DNA of 64,000 nucleotides, taken from contig NC_051450.1 in assembly GCF_001649575.2 (NCBI RefSeq), positions 17,605,959 through 17,669,958 on the forward strand. Direction: 5' to 3'. The translations under genes were made by a program, and so were the position numbers. Each line of letters starts with the position of its first letter. The first letter of the stretch is position 1. The DNA is from Kryptolebias marmoratus. Lineage: Eukaryota; Chordata; Actinopteri; Cyprinodontiformes; Rivulidae. Of this stretch, positions 1 to 12,852 are shown piece after piece. The notes beneath the pieces are model-generated. The model made no database searches. It was not told where the DNA came from and saw nothing but the letters and a program-made list of their open reading frames with translations.

Positions 1-240
1 TTTGGAATCAGTTCAGTTCTACAGAAATTGAACTAAAATTTGGTGTGGTAGTAGCTGAGAGTTATCCTCAATATATACTCCAAGCTCTAAAAGATAACAA
101 CATCCCATGAGATTGTGCATAAAATGATTTTCAAGCTTTGACCAAAATAGCTATAACTGTCATATCTCAACATAAGATGATCTTAGTTTAAAGCTCTGGC
201 GTAGAAGGCAGCAGGTGATATTCCTTCAAGGAATGCTAGA
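1..240 (+). repeat. Repeat family A copy, 5' end outside the window
   Basis: The copy shares in order GGTGTGGTAGTAGCTGAGAG, a segment like TTTTCAAGGTTTGACCAAAA, TCTTAGTTTAAA and a final TTCCTTCAAGGAATGC with copies near 22.7, 38.1 and 45.5 kb. No protein is encoded. It looks like a nonautonomous dispersed element, class unknown. Confidence 0.75.
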
Positions 241-304
241 CATTTAATTATCAAGACAGATTAGACTGATGCACCTAATCACTAATCTTTCTGTTTTTTT
301 GCAG
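1..304 (+). other. pi15 intron (3' part) with dispersed repeat A
   Basis: This is intronic sequence upstream of the first visible pi15 exon. Bases 1-240 are the 3' two thirds of repeat family A, ending in the palindrome TTCCTTCAAGGAA. The remaining 60 bases include the branch and pyrimidine region. Confidence 0.8.
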
Positions 305-420
305 ATGGTGTGGGCGACATCTAACAAGATTGGCTGCGCTGTACACACATGCTACAATATGAATGTATGGGGGTCGGTGTGGAAAAGAGCAACGTATTTA
401 GTCTGCAACTATTCTCCTAA
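305..420 (+). CDS. pi15: pi15 penultimate coding exon (CAP1/CAP2 motifs)
   Basis: This exon is 116 bp, starts in phase 0 and ends two bases into a Lys codon. The acceptor is TTTTTTTGCAG and the donor GTGAGT. It codes for the strand and helix around the CAP1 and CAP2 motifs, including the Cys residues in GCAVHTC and LVCNY. It has the same length and phase as crispld1 coding exon 4. Confidence 0.95.
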
Positions 421-1421
421 GTGAGTACGCTTGAACGTTAACTGTGTGGTGCACTTTTCACAACCTGATGCAGTACTAATTTTATACTATGAACTTGCTA
501 ACATGATGGGGGTTAGGATGACAATAGGTTTAATCCCAGCTCAACTTTTTCTGCTCAGTGTTGAGTTATAGAAGGCCACCCATGCTGATGAAGGACTCAG
601 ATAACCCCAACACAAGCCTGTGAACTGCTGCTGCATTACAGAAGCAAAGAAAAAAGACTAAATAAGAGTCTAAGCTAGGTCAGGCTTGTGACTCACTTGT
701 GACCTAGGTTCCTTAATCCCCTGAGTTTGAAACATATTGTATGTAAGAGTAAAAGGCTCCTGAGTCATTGAGCTGTGGTCTTGAGAGACAGTGTGGTGAG
801 TTTGGAGCCAATCCCACTTTCCGCTCTGCAGAGGTCACTGTGGTCACTGTGGAGATAGGAAGTCAAGGTTCGTGCGTGAAACCAGTTGGCTAGAAAATGA
901 TAAATCAGTGTGGTGTCAAGACAAAAATTCAGTGTATCCAGTAGCTTCTTTATGCTTAAGAGTCTCTAAAATCCTACATTATTTTATGCTTTTCTTCAAA
1001 AAGCAATCTCACCTCAAGGTCCAGGGTGGCCTGGTTTAAACATTTCACATGAGACCCAGCATACATGGTTGTCATGGGTTTGTAGTGCTGGATTCTGGGT
1101 AAATTCCTTCCCTTAATCAGAAACATGCAATTTTACTAAAAGCTCTAAAATGGGCCTTGAAATAAGTATTGAAGATGACTTCAAAATTATTATATTAGCT
1201 CTTCTACCATTAAGTTTTACTTTAAGGAATCAGCAATTCACCACGGCGCTCCTTCACGGTAAATGCTCTTTTGTGTCTTTTTTAGGGGGAACTGGATTGG
1301 AGAGGCTCCTTACAAAGTTGGTGTTCCCTGCTCCACCTGCCCTCCCAGCTACGGGGGTTCGTGCAGCAACAACATGTGCTTCCCAGCACTCAAGACAAAC
1401 TACCTGCACTGGTTCAAATAA
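305..1421 (+). CDS. pi15: pi15 (peptidase inhibitor 15), last two coding exons, partial
   Basis: Two exons join as 305-420 plus 1286-1421 and give the C-terminal 83 residues. PI15 is a secreted CAP-superfamily glycoprotein described as a weak trypsin inhibitor. The first exon starts after a pyrimidine tract and CAG. It reads [16 protein letters not shown], then [11 protein letters not shown] and YLVCNYSPK, which are the CAP1 and CAP2 signature regions. It ends at AA/GTGAGT. The second exon follows TTTTTAG and encodes [19 protein letters not shown], a cysteine-rich PPSYGGSC segment and the terminal NYLHWFK before TAA. That ending, and the choice of W-I-G-E rather than W-W-G-H, fit PI15 rather than its relatives R3HDML or CRISPLD. 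Phases agree (phase 2 junction completing Lys). Upstream exons lie outside the window. Whether this is the a or b copy of a duplicated teleost gene cannot be told. Confidence 0.95.
421..1285 (+). other. pi15 last intron
   Basis: An 865-bp intron bounded by GTGAGT and TTTTTTAG. I see no repeat with clear relatives elsewhere in the window, no RNA gene and no coding signal in it. Confidence 0.85.
1286..1421 (+). CDS. pi15: pi15 terminal coding exon with stop
   Basis: The exon begins after TTTTTTAG, completes the split Lys codon and encodes 44 further residues, then TAA at 1419-1421. It carries four cysteines of the hinge-like tail (PCSTC, GGSC, NMC). The protein ends in a hydrophobic NYLHWFK, as in other PI15 proteins. 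Confidence 0.95.
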
Positions 1422-1645
1422 ATACAGGCTTCCTCTCAACATAAGCTGACAACCTATAGTACCACAGAGACATTGTATTAATCAAGTAAGGATTTGCACA
1501 TCAGCCAAGCACCACACTATTTTGTATATATGGGCTTATTTAAGGAGAGAAACCTACATTTGATGCATGAGGCAATTTGAGAACTTGTAAATAACTTGTA
1601 AATTATTAATTATATTTTTGTCAGATTGCTATGGTAATGATTAAT

Positions 1646-1651
1646 AATAAA
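1646..1651 (+). promoter_or_regulatory. Proximal polyadenylation signal of pi15
   Basis: AATAAA lies 225 bases after the pi15 stop codon. T- and GT-rich sequence follows within 100 bases. Confidence 0.5.
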
Positions 1652-3816
1652 CACATAAGAAATATATTTATATGACAAATGGGTTTTCTGATAGTGCATA
1701 CTGTATTGTGGTGCTACAAACCCATTTGTTTTTATTATATTATTTACCGCTGACAACGTGGTAATTAAGGTAGTTACAGCCATCACAACTCCTCATGTCT
1801 GCTCACTTTGGTGCTACGGGCATCACACCTTCATGCTGTGTGCTCTGCCATCTCAAGAATGTTCAGATCAAACAGGATCAAAAGGATCAGAGCTTTTGAC
1901 CTCAGAGGGAAACCTCCACTGGCTGCGTCAGCTTTACTTTTGCTCTCAAGCCGAAAGTGACCTTAGACTTAAAGGGGTAGTTGGGATTTTTTTCAAGTGG
2001 GATTCTGTGAAGCACTTACCAGTAGTCAGTTTCTTAATCCAGTATCTCACAGGGCTACAACTGTTGGTGACTAGTTGGTGACTCAAAATTGTAAGAATAT
2101 TGTAAAAAAATTGCAATGTTTGTGACCAGAAAGCCATGTGGCCGCGTCACATGGCCAATTTTTAAAAATCACCTCTGCATGGCTTGCAAAACTGTTTTGC
2201 ACATTATTTCATAGCCCATCTCCATGCACATCTTACCTGCCTTGGTCTATTTTGTACCCACCTTATTGTCGAATCTATTGGAGTACAATTTAGAAACGAA
2301 GATAAGCAGGTTTTGACCAGATTCTTAATTAATATTATTTAATCTCAGCATGGTTAAACCTGGACATTCAGAGCTGTAGCCCCAGATTTTTTTCTGAATA
2401 AGCCCAGATGTCATGGCAGTAGAAACTATTCAGATCAGGCTACAGGCTCCTAAAATGCTATTCTCAAACTAGTTTCAAACAGTTGCAGCTAAGTGAGATA
2501 CTGCCTTTACTCGTAGTCGACAGAAAACGCAACAATCTCTGTTTGGAGAATCTAAGAATTTCTCAACAATAACTAACTAATGACTACTCAGAATAGAGCC
2601 TATTTCAAAGTGGATAGCAAAAAATCCATCATGAAACTTTCATGCCATGTCTCTTTTGCATTCGACAGATATATACATAGAAGTTTGAGGGTATTTAGGC
2701 TGCAGACAAGGCTAACGGTAACTAGCTAACAGCAACTCAATCTGGCCTATTTCAGGGTGGATTTCAATTATTTAAAAGTACTCAAACTTTAAAGGTTTCC
2801 GAGCAGAATTTCTCCCTGATTTTCCAAACTGAAATTGCTTTGACTCTTGTCAACTGCAGGTAAAATGCTGACTGATAACTACCCCACTTTAAAATAAAAT
2901 CCAAACTGTCTATTTAAAGCAGAACTCTGTAGCTTAGGTAAAATCTATTTCTTGTCATATGTGCTGAAACGCTCAGCATGAAGTAAAAATAACACTTGAG
3001 ACACAATCTGTGAATTAGTGAACTTTCTTTGTTTCTCCTATTGCTTCTAATGTAATTTGGATGAATTTTTCACAACGTCATGATTCTGCACAACATTAAA
3101 AGACAAAGACAGTGTCTTTAGGCAGTTTCAAACTCTGTGACGACAATACAGTTTCATTAGTTGTTTGAGGTTGGAGGCGCTTTAGAGGAAAGCACAGAGG
3201 AGAGGGAGGAACCTGGAAGTTGTTTTCACTCTGATCTTGGAGCTAAATTCCCAGTTCTTTCAATTAATTTCCGTTGGGATCAATTGGACTTCATGAATCT
3301 TGTAGCAAAAGTGCATAATCTGCATAAGGCCCAATGTCAGCACAGATAACACCTCTGTTTTTGTTGTTTGTTTGATTGATTTCAAATACCATGGTGCATT
3401 TTTTTCATTTTCATCTGCACTTAATAACTTGTGAGTCCTTCTGATAACTCATCCGTTGGGACATTTCACAGGTTTTACTCATATATATTTTTAAGCTAGA
3501 CAAAATACGTCTGATCCACATATCTGTTCTGTTATAGTACATGTGAAACTATGTAAGTGTATTGATTTGTTATACATTGTTATGTTTGTTGATATTGTTT
3601 TTTTTCCTATGATTTTTTTTGTTAAATTTGGCACTCAAGTGCACCTTAATTGTGTGTAAATATCTAAAATACCAAGAATTTGTCTTGTGTGTGTAGATAA
3701 TCATATGTTGACCATCTTAAAACCAGTATTCTGTAAATTATTTGTTTTTTTGTTTAGAAAAAAAAACATATTTAAATTATATTCTTTTTGTATTGTTTTT
3801 TAAAAGGATTGCAGTA

Positions 3817-3822
3817 AATAAA
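3817..3822 (+). promoter_or_regulatory. Possible distal polyadenylation signal of pi15
   Basis: AATAAA within GCAGTAAATAAAATG, followed by an AT-rich stretch. It would give a 2.4-kb 3' UTR. No transcript evidence is available here. Confidence 0.35.
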
Positions 3823-3987
3823 ATGTATTCAACAATATTTATGAGGACAAACATACAAAAATAAGACAATAACAATTCCAGCACTGACTGTATTTAAATC
3901 AACAGTAAGATTTTTTTTGCAATAAATTGCATTTTATAGTTTTGATTTTGTTTGATATTGTAATAAAATGCTTAGTTTTCTTTCTTT

Positions 3988-3990
<3 letters not shown>

Positions 3991-4073
<83 letters not shown>

Positions 4074-4075
4074 TC
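3991..4075 (+). repeat. (CTTT)n microsatellite
   Basis: About 21 uninterrupted CTTT units, immediately preceded by a few imperfect ones. The long Phe-Leu-Ser and Lys-Glu-Arg open frames across it are artefacts of the repeat. Confidence 0.98.
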
Positions 4076-5329
4076 GAACATTCAGAAAACAGGAAAAACA
4101 AACATACATATGTTCATATATCTACATATAAAGCAGATACAAAACAAATAACATTAATAACAACATAAACATCCAGCAAAAATATTGTATCAACAAAACT
4201 CAAGGTGTTCGAAAAGAGAGCAGGAAGAAGCAATAGCTTATCCAGTCCTGTCCCTGTGTCATTTTACAAGTTCTTAGTTAAATTGGGTGTAATATAACCC
4301 ATACATACACCCATATTCATTGTATTTTGTATCTTGGTTCTGCTTTGTGTGATATTGGTTACTGATTGGCTGTAGAGCAGTCAATACCACTTAAAGCTCT
4401 ATATGATCCTACTTTTCCCTTTTTGTTTGACTTAGTTCATTGATACCACTGGACTAATTAAAAAGTGGGATATCAGGAACCAAAAAACCTGCTTGAGACG
4501 AAGAGGGAGAATATGTGCCGCCTCTGTGGAATACAAAAACATGGAGAGGAAACACAACAGGCTGGGACTTTTTTGCTTTATGTATAAGAAATATTGCAGG
4601 ACGTTAGTAAGACACAGACAGGAAGTTGGAACCCGGGATGTAAGGCAATAAATGCACTGATGTATTGAGCATATGCTAAAGTTATTGCTCTCATGTTGAG
4701 CTGACATATCATATCACAGACTTTGCCTGGTTTGCACAAAAGCAGCTTGATCAGCAGGTTTCTGAGACAACTGATTATTACACATGGAAGACAACAAGCA
4801 GTATTGTGCAAACGTTACAAGTCATCCATCATTTCGTTGCTTTTTATTTGCAAGAAGACAGGCTTTGGTTGCTTTTTAGTCATTTTTAGTTCACCAGACT
4901 ATTTTCAGAGGAAGATATTTTTGTTGGCTTGTTAAGCCACCTACGCTGCCCTGTGATCATCAGGGCATAAAAACACTCCTAAAGTTGATGCATGAACCAA
5001 TTTTCTATCGACACACGACAGACAGCTTTGTGATGAATACTGTTAACCCACCTGAAGCCCTCAAAGTACAGTAGAGAGTGGTAGAGAAGCCTTAGTAACT
5101 CTGGGTCATATGCATTCAAATCAGATTTCACATCTTAGATTTGAATATTTATGTGATAAACCAAAAATAATGTCATGACATTGCTCTCATTTACATAAAG
5201 AAAAACAACTTTAAAGGACATTTAACACAAGGTTAAACATAGTTATACTTGAAATGCTTACTGACTAAATGCGTAAGTGCTAGTTCAGTTCTTTTGATTT
5301 CGGGATCAATGAACAAATAAGACATGCTG

Positions 5330-5740
5330 TAAACAGCTCTTTAAAGAGGCTCATTTTGGTGAAATAGAGTTTAATTCTGTCTGAATGATAAGCTGTTGCA
5401 TATTCTGAGCCGGACCAAGACTATAATGGGTTGCTGTCATCTTAAAACAACTCTAATTTCACAGATTTCATGACAAACATTATCTTATAAACCTTGACAC
5501 TCGTGCCAGTTTTGCATCCCGGAGGAAATAAGATATGATGGTATTCCTGGCAGAAATATTCCGGGCTGAACTGGAAGTGCTACAGTTAGCTTCTCCTGTT
5601 TGCAACACATGCTGGCTTGCAAATAATTCTAAAACTCTGTGTGAACATCCACGTAATGCAGAACGGATGGCAGTTGGTTTCACATTGGAGCATGCCTTTT
5701 GGTATTTTGATATGTTTAAATTAGCCATAAATCCTAAATT
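5330..5740 (+). repeat. Repeat family B, partial copy
   Basis: The copy contains the family order GCTCTTTAAAGAGGCTCA, ATAGAGTTTAATTCTG, TCTTAAAACAACTCTAATTT, a CCTGGCAGAAATATTCC stretch and GAAGTGCTACAGTTAGCT. These match the left arm and centre of the foldback elements at 29.3, 35.9 and 38.9 kb. Confidence 0.65.
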
Positions 5741-8700
5741 AATTCAGTTTTATTGAAATACAAAGACAAATACCATTTTTTTTGTCTCAACAAACACAAA
5801 ACAAAGATTCTCTGCACACCTTATTTGGTGGGTTTTGTGATGTTTGTTATAGCTGCAGAAAGACTTTTTTTTATTGTGTGTGTACTCTACAAACTCTTTG
5901 ACCCCGATGACTTCACAGAATGCTCGAAAACTTGGTTTTGCTGTGCCTCGAGGGGGGATTGTTAGAAAAGATTTCTTTCTAAGTCATTGTTTTTTCCCCC
6001 CTTGTTCCCGCAGTCCCCCCTGGAAGCACAATGACTGTGTTTATTTAGCTCCCCTTGCAGCTCAGCCACCAACAACGCACCCTGTGCCTTATCCAAGCCT
6101 TGTTTTTCAGACCTCCCAAACCTTTTTTTCTGGCAAAGTGGCACTACAGCTTGACGACAATGAGGCAGAGCTACAGTAATTTCAATAAAGGTCAGCTGAG
6201 AGTCTGTTGACATACATGTTTCTTGGAGTCTGCTCCTTGAAGCGTGTTTTCTCTTTGATTGTTGGCATGCACACGTTAGACCCGTTTACTGCCATAAATC
6301 TTTCAGCGAAACTGTAACTGCAGGTTCTTGCAGCCCCTTTTGCTCTCAAATTGGACGCTCTGTTTACAAACCGAGTTAAAAAAAATACTGCTTTTCAGGT
6401 ACACAGATCATTTGAGGTGACTTGGCCTCTCCTTTGTTTATTTTTTGTCTATATTGCAGTTTGTTTAGGATGGTGTTTCTATAAAATGTGGTCAAATGGG
6501 TCATTTCTCAAAGGTTTTTCTGGCTGGATTTACATGTACTCCCTGCACTCGAAGCATGCAAGCAACTCTTGACGTTTCTTCAGCCACAATGAAATAAGAC
6601 GCTATTACAGCCTTAGCTAAATGGCTCGTGTTATGGTCTCTTTTCTTGTCTGTTGATTTTTTTACTCTAACACGCTCCGGTAAAATAAAAATAAAGCATA
6701 TCTGGCATACTTCTGTATAGATGTTGGATGTCAGAGCAAAAGAAGTAAGATGTCATATGTAATAAAAGTGTGTAGTCTACAATCAACTTTATATGAGACA
6801 TTAAAAGTAATCATACGTTTTAACAAGTAAGCCCACAGAATATAAGAATAAATATACATTAGGTTTCATACTGAGACAAACTAGACTTCACCCCCTCTGG
6901 TTTAGTCCAAGAACCCAAAGTCAGGTGAAGATGGTTCCGTATTTGGCCTCCACAGCTTACTGTAGTCTTTTTCTTGGATGAGCTTGTGTTAGCCAAGTAA
7001 CCAGGACTTCAGAAAAGGGACTTCCTGCAGCTGCGAGACACGGGCCAAAATCAATGTCCTCCCAGAAGCGTAGTGCTGGGAAAGTGCTGCCTAATCAGAT
7101 GGGCTTCCTCTTCTGCTCTCTACCCTCAAAGGGGCTTTGATGCAAACCAGTGACCTCGTTGCACCTAGAAATGTTGTATAACGTCTTCTGACCATGGAAA
7201 TGTAGTCCATGCTAACTTGAAACAGCTCTTCTTCGTCTCTCTGACAAAGACTTTCAAAAACAAGCAAATGCATGATGATTACATTTCTTCCAGAAGATGA
7301 TATCAGGGGATTAAGATTTATTTGAGATTGTTGTGAAGTTTCTCATCTTTCACAGTCTGCAACCCCTTTAAATGCATTGAAAACTTATAATCTGTGCTGC
7401 AGTTTCTAAATTGGTTCTTTCACATTTTTTGACAGAAAACCATTGGTTGTTGGGATACCCATAGATCCCACTGATCGTCCTTCTTTTAAAATTTCAGTTG
7501 AGCAAAATCTGATTCTCTTTGTTTGCTCAGAATCTCACCCTAATAGTATGAGTGATGGATGAGTGCCTCAGTTTACACACAGCTCCCTCCGTGGTGGAGA
7601 AGTAGGGGAACAGCATCACTTTTAGCCTGTCATCACAAACATTTCGAACATGAGCTGACACTGATCTCCTGACATGCAGGTTGAGCCTGTGAAGGAACCC
7701 TGACACCTGGTGGTTATGGGAGCAGTTAACAGTTCTTCCTGCCATCCCTGAAAGTCCATGTGTTTTCTGGGAAAACATCTGGACACTCTGCCACCCCGGC
7801 CCCCACCAAAGGGGGTCAGGGTGGCAATGACCACCCCTAAAGCTGTGCAGGCCACCCCACTGCCCCCCTCTGGCCAGACAGTCTTATCCTCCTTAATTTT
7901 GAACTTTAGTGTACATTTTTAATTCCCTCAATCTAGCTGTGTTTAGTAAAACATCATAAACATACAAAAACAAACATTTAAAATATACATATATTTTATT
8001 TTATATGAACAGTCAAAATGTTACCTGACTTGTCACAGATGCACTGACATATCTCCATCACCAGGGGGCATACGTGGGCAATCTCAGCTCGGTCTGAGCT
8101 GATCTGGATATCTGAGGCTGCCTTCTGCTGCACGCTGCTGATAATATCACAAAAGCAGCCATGTAGAAACATCTGCCAAATGACCTCGATGCTCTTTACT
8201 CCCAGCTTCACCCTGACACGGTTCCAACAATCTGACCCCAATCCAGCTCAACCAGAACCATAAAGGGAGCAGCGCGGCCGGGCCAACAAAAAAGTGTTCT
8301 TTTGAGTGTTTGTGTGATTTGCTGCTGGGTCCAGAGGCTACTGTTGTGTGGCTGTAGGGCCTGGCACTGTTTTCACGTTCTGCTGGGTTCAGGAGGTTTC
8401 TCATAAGACATCAAGTTCTGAAAGGAGGACGTACAGAACGAAGGATCTGGGGCCGTGGATTAACAGTGTTTGTGTTAGTAAGATAAAGAAGAAAAAGAAA
8501 TGAACAAGCAATGAATTAAAAGCAAATGCTTCTATGTGAGAGAAATCACAATGCTAAAGAAATCAAAGGAATATCATTCCTTGAAGATGTGCATATTGCC
8601 TGCCGAAAGCGTCATTCAAATCTGTCCTTTAGTTCATGAGATATTTTGCTAACACTACAGGCAAACGACCACACAGGCACACACATGGGCAAAACCATTA

Positions 8701-11700
8701 TCGCCTTTGCTTCTCAGCAGCGGGCAATAAAAAGGCAGTTCTCATATCTTAGAGAAACAGCAATAATTAGCACAAAAACCAACAATGATTAGAGATTGTA
8801 GACTATGAACAATGAAACTCTGACATATCGCCCTAACGCTGGCACAAATTGTGTTTTTGTTGAACAAAAAAGAATGGTTCTCTTCCTACAAATGGCCTGA
8901 CCTAAATCACCACACTATAACTTATAAACCCCCCTGAATAGTCAGTAAATATTTCCCAGAACCACTCAATTAAACTTTAATAGTTTGGTTTAGCAGGATC
9001 GTCTTACAGACCCTTCAACATCCTGAGATAATCATTATTTCTGTGTTGAAAACATGTTTTATGTTTTATCCCCTGCAGTATATTTGTGCAACATACGCCA
9101 CAGAAGTATGCATGCTTGTGCTCATTTGAGGCTTTAGCTTTTGTGAGCCCAAGAAAAACACTTAAATGCACACATAACCTGCACTTTCTCTGCACTGTCA
9201 CACACATTTGATCCTAATATAGCTGCAGCATTAACCCCACAGCAGTTGAATTCAAGTGTTCGGTTGCTGTTTTTATTCGCTGGAGCTGCGAGCAAAGAGG
9301 GAGAGCGCTGCTATTTCAGCTGTGGTGAAAGAAAGAGGGGGGGTTGGGGGCGTGCAGCAGCCTGCCAGACCTGACCGCAGAGAGAGAGAGAGAGATGATG
9401 CTGGGGCCGTGGCTGAGGCCACTGCTGCTGACCCAAAGAGCAGACAGTAAACACTGCGTTTATGGACATTCTGAATGTGGTGGGTCCCCAGTGTGGAAGC
9501 TCTTACGCTGCATTTACAGAAGTAGGCTGGACAGAACGGTGACTCTGGAAAAGAGGGTTTTAGTTCTGTATTTTTTCAAACACAGAGGTCTGAATCATCA
9601 ACAGGTACACAGTATTACATTAGGGCATTCTTGAATACAAATAGTTTTGTTTTATGCATCTTAATACTTTTGTTTTTCATCACTTCAGAGAGAATAAGCT
9701 ATAATCTGCCACTTGAATTCCTACAAATGGATTTCAAAGCAGGGGTGATTTTTTTTTTTTTACATCTACCAATACGTAACTAAATACAGGACCTGAAGCA
9801 GGAAGTTGAAGCCACAAAAGTGGAGCTCCCCCTGTAGGCTTGCTGCCCCTCCATGTAAACAAATGGGACATTTTCCTGGCTAAAAAAATAAAAATATACC
9901 ACAGATCATTTTAATCAGGTGTTTATTTTTATTAATTCACTCAGCTCTTACTTAGTTCTATGTTCAAATATCAGTTTTTCAAAACGTTTCGTTTCTATTG
10001 TTTTTTTTTTTTTGAGGCTTTAAAAAAGTGATGTTACACTGTGATTCAGTCTGTTAAACCTTTTTGTTTGTTGGTTTGTTTTATGCAACTAAAAGCTCTA
10101 ACAACATTTTTATTATTGTCAGTTCTTTATGATTTCATGTCGCAGCTACATATTTGTAATCCACTTCACAAATCTGAAGCATTCTGGCTGTTTGGCATGG
10201 CATGGAAGGAACAGTTATGTTACGTTGTTGGAGCATGGCATGTCGAGCACATCGCTGAAATATTTCTGCACATGTATTACCCGGAATAGGCCTGAAAGTG
10301 GCACCTGCAGTTGGATACGTCTTGTGTGGCTTCATTTTGGCTTCAGTTTCAGACAATAGAAGTTAGCAGAGTTGCTTTGCCCATCTTTATTTATATCAAT
10401 CATTACAAAACTGGAAAACTCTAAAGGAAGGTGACTAGACTATTGAAAGAACAATGTTACCATGAACATGGAAATACCTTACTTCTTATCTTATCTTATT
10501 CTTATAGAGCCTTAATTAGATAGGTAATTAAAGTAACTTAGATAACTTTATGCTCTGTGCTTAAGTTTTCAATTAACTGTAGATAGATACTGATCTTAAT
10601 ATACAGTATGTCAAAACTAGATGACAGGATATCACTGTTTTGTTGTATATGGAGATTAAACTGTTTTATTTATCAGCCAACACCAAACAAAACAAAAAAA
10701 TCTGCTTCATAAATCAGCCATTGGCTGCTCTGATTTCTAAAGATTGGCATCGGCCATTGAATATCTCTATTCAGTTCATCCTTGACTCATAATTGATTTT
10801 TAATTAATCCTCTATTCTCTGTGGTGTTGATAGTTAAAAGGATGAAATCTCTTCTTCCAAAACTGGCAGTTCTTGCGTAGTTTGTATTCATTATCTTTCA
10901 ACAGAGTATGTTTGTCTTCCAGCATTTTGTAAATCATCTTCAGCCTGATTGTAAACCTTAGAACTCGTATTGATAATCGGCACACAGAGACCCAGAGTGC
11001 TCTTTGATACACCTGATATTTAAAGCCATAATAGCTGTCAAAATACTTTTTTGTATATTTGTTTCTTCTATGATTAAAAAAAGAACCACTAAATACACAT
11101 CATTCACTACTAAAAGTCTACTGGATAATTTGTAATAAATAAGGGAAATCAGACAAGTTTGTTGCCAATAATTACAAGTCGTTTGTTTACATTTGAACAT
11201 TGAGGAGTTCACTTTGGACAGTCTCAGCGCTTGATGGATGGCGAGTCAGTAAAATATTCTCTGTATGTAAACAAAGTCAGAGGGAGAATAATGGAGTCAG
11301 AGATGCCGGGTTGAAAGAGAAAAGGTGAAGTTCTTCTCTTCTTCTGAAAAGAAACAACGCCAGAAAGCTGTGAGAACGCTGGGGGAGGAAACTGAGCGTC
11401 GAGAGCATTGAAGCAAACATTGGGGGTAAGATCAGATGAAACAAGCTGTGCCGAGATATTCAAACTCTTAATGGGAGAATTTCTGTAACTGATTACCAAA
11501 TTTACTTGTCAACAAAGATGAGGAATGTTTGCTGTTTCGCAACGCCCTGATACGTTGACGTTACATTAACCCCCAAACAAGCATTTATTGATGTAGAAAT
11601 TGTATTAGAGGAATAAAAATTCAAAGCAAAAGCACTGAAAATGTACGTATTTTTACAGCTGTTATGGCTTAAAGGTCTTTATAGAGTTTGAAACATAAAC

Positions 11701-12209
11701 TAAATATAGAAAAATATCAGGTTTTAACAAAAAACAAAGGGGAAAATTTGTCATTTTGGTCAGTGCTTGGGTTTATTGTATGTTTCAGGTAAAAACAACA
11801 AAATGAGTTTTTGTAGGGGGGTGTTGGACAAACACATGAGACGTAATGATTCACTCCTGTTTTCACGTGCGCCATAGCAACCAGTAAAATGTCCAGATGA
11901 CAAAAGACAAAAGCCGCCTGTTTCCATAATTGAATTTGCTCTGTGCTACAGTGGAGAGGGGAAACAGTGAGGTTCAGGTGTTGGAAGTAACAGAGAGCTG
12001 GATTGTGTTTTAATTACCCTCCACCCCCCAAACCCCCCTCCTCAAAAGAGGAGTCATCTGTGAGCCGTCAGACTGAGGAGTTCAGGACCCCACAAATGAA
12101 GCAGATCTCATTTTTTGACTTTTTTTTTGGACGTTTTACCTCCATTACAGAGGAAATCCAACTAAAGGATTACACATGCACATTAAAATGACCTCACTAC
12201 TTATAGTAA

Positions 12210-12430
12210 AGGGATAGTTCAGTGTTTTAACTGGAGTCTTTGGAAGAGTTGTGAACAATTAACACCTTATATGTTATAGCTCGCTGAACATTTTGGAATT
12301 TGGAGAAATCTTAAAACAACTTGAGTCTCATTTCATTGCAGTTCATGCAAACTTATAAGTCTTTATACTGCTGTCAGTTTTGAATTGTTTCTGCCAGAAG
12401 TATTTTGATACAGACCATTTTTCAGCATTT
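12210..12430 (+). repeat. Repeat family B, left-arm copy
   Basis: GGGATAGTTCAGTGTTTT, TTGTGAACAATTAACACCTTA, TTTGGAGAAAT and AGTTCATGCAAAC appear in the order seen in the left arm of the 38930 element. The right arm is missing. Confidence 0.65.
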
Positions 12431-12540
12431 TTCTAGAGGAATGTGATTACGGCAGATAGCACAACTTTCCAGGTATTGCATCTGTGGGATATTAAAATAG
12501 CTAAAATGTAAAAAAAAAAAAGGGTTTTAGTGCTCTAGAC

Positions 12541-12844
12541 CAGTGGTTCTCAAAGTTAAGATCGAGATCCCATTATGGGTCACACAACATCGAGATTATT
12601 TCCAGAAATAAAATTAAGTTAAAAAATAATTGCTAATTACATTTTTCTGTCATAATTGTTATGAGAAATAAAATGTGTTGTTATTACTCAAATAAATGGC
12701 ATATTGGTCATTATATATCATTATAACCCTTGTTTAATTGGCCTAATTGTAATGTTTGCATACTTTAACCAAATATAGCTTGGGTCACAAGTTTCTGTTG
12801 CTGATATTTTATGGGTCAGAGGCTGAAAAGTTTGGGAACCAATG
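12541..12844. mobile_element. hAT-type MITE with 8-bp target duplication
   Basis: This 304-bp element starts CAGTGGTTCTCAAAGTT. Its right end, read on the other strand, is CATTGGTTCCCAAACTT. These are the terminal inverted repeats of the hAT (Charlie-like) superfamily. It is flanked by CTCTAGAC (12533-12540) and TTTCAGAC (12845-12852), an 8-bp duplication with two mismatches; hAT elements duplicate 8 bp. The interior is AT-rich and noncoding, so it is a nonautonomous copy. Confidence 0.85.
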
Positions 12845-12852
12845 TTTCAGAC

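Larger units (their letters stand above)
1422..3840 (+). other. pi15: pi15 3' UTR and downstream AT-rich sequence
   Basis: Sequence after the stop is AT-rich. It contains AATAAA at 1646-1651 and again at 3817-3822. A Pumilio-type element (TGTATATA) is at 1523-1530 and another (TGTAAATA) at 3655-3662. The 3400-3830 stretch is T-rich in the way long vertebrate 3' UTR ends are, so a long isoform is plausible. Fragments of repeat B lie at about 1965-2130 and 2760-2960, so part of this may be plain intergenic DNA. Confidence 0.5.
4080..12532. other. Intergenic sequence between pi15 and crispld1
   Basis: No convincing gene is visible on either strand; open frames are short and lack splice structure or recognisable motifs. 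The stretch holds repeat B fragments at about 5330-5740 and 12210-12430. A GA-rich, GC-elevated patch at about 9270-9450 includes (GA)n. A pyrimidine-rich block at about 5980-6130 is followed by AATAAA at 6182. The rest (about 6.2-9.2 kb and 9.6-12.2 kb) shows nothing I can name. Confidence 0.6.

Noticed and set aside
3899..4168. Long low-complexity open frames rich in Phe-Leu-Ser or Lys-Glu-Arg
   Set aside because: They are translations of the CTTT microsatellite.
7527..7855. Overlapping minus-strand frames near a GC-rich patch
   Set aside because: The frames change without splice sites and I could not match them to any family.
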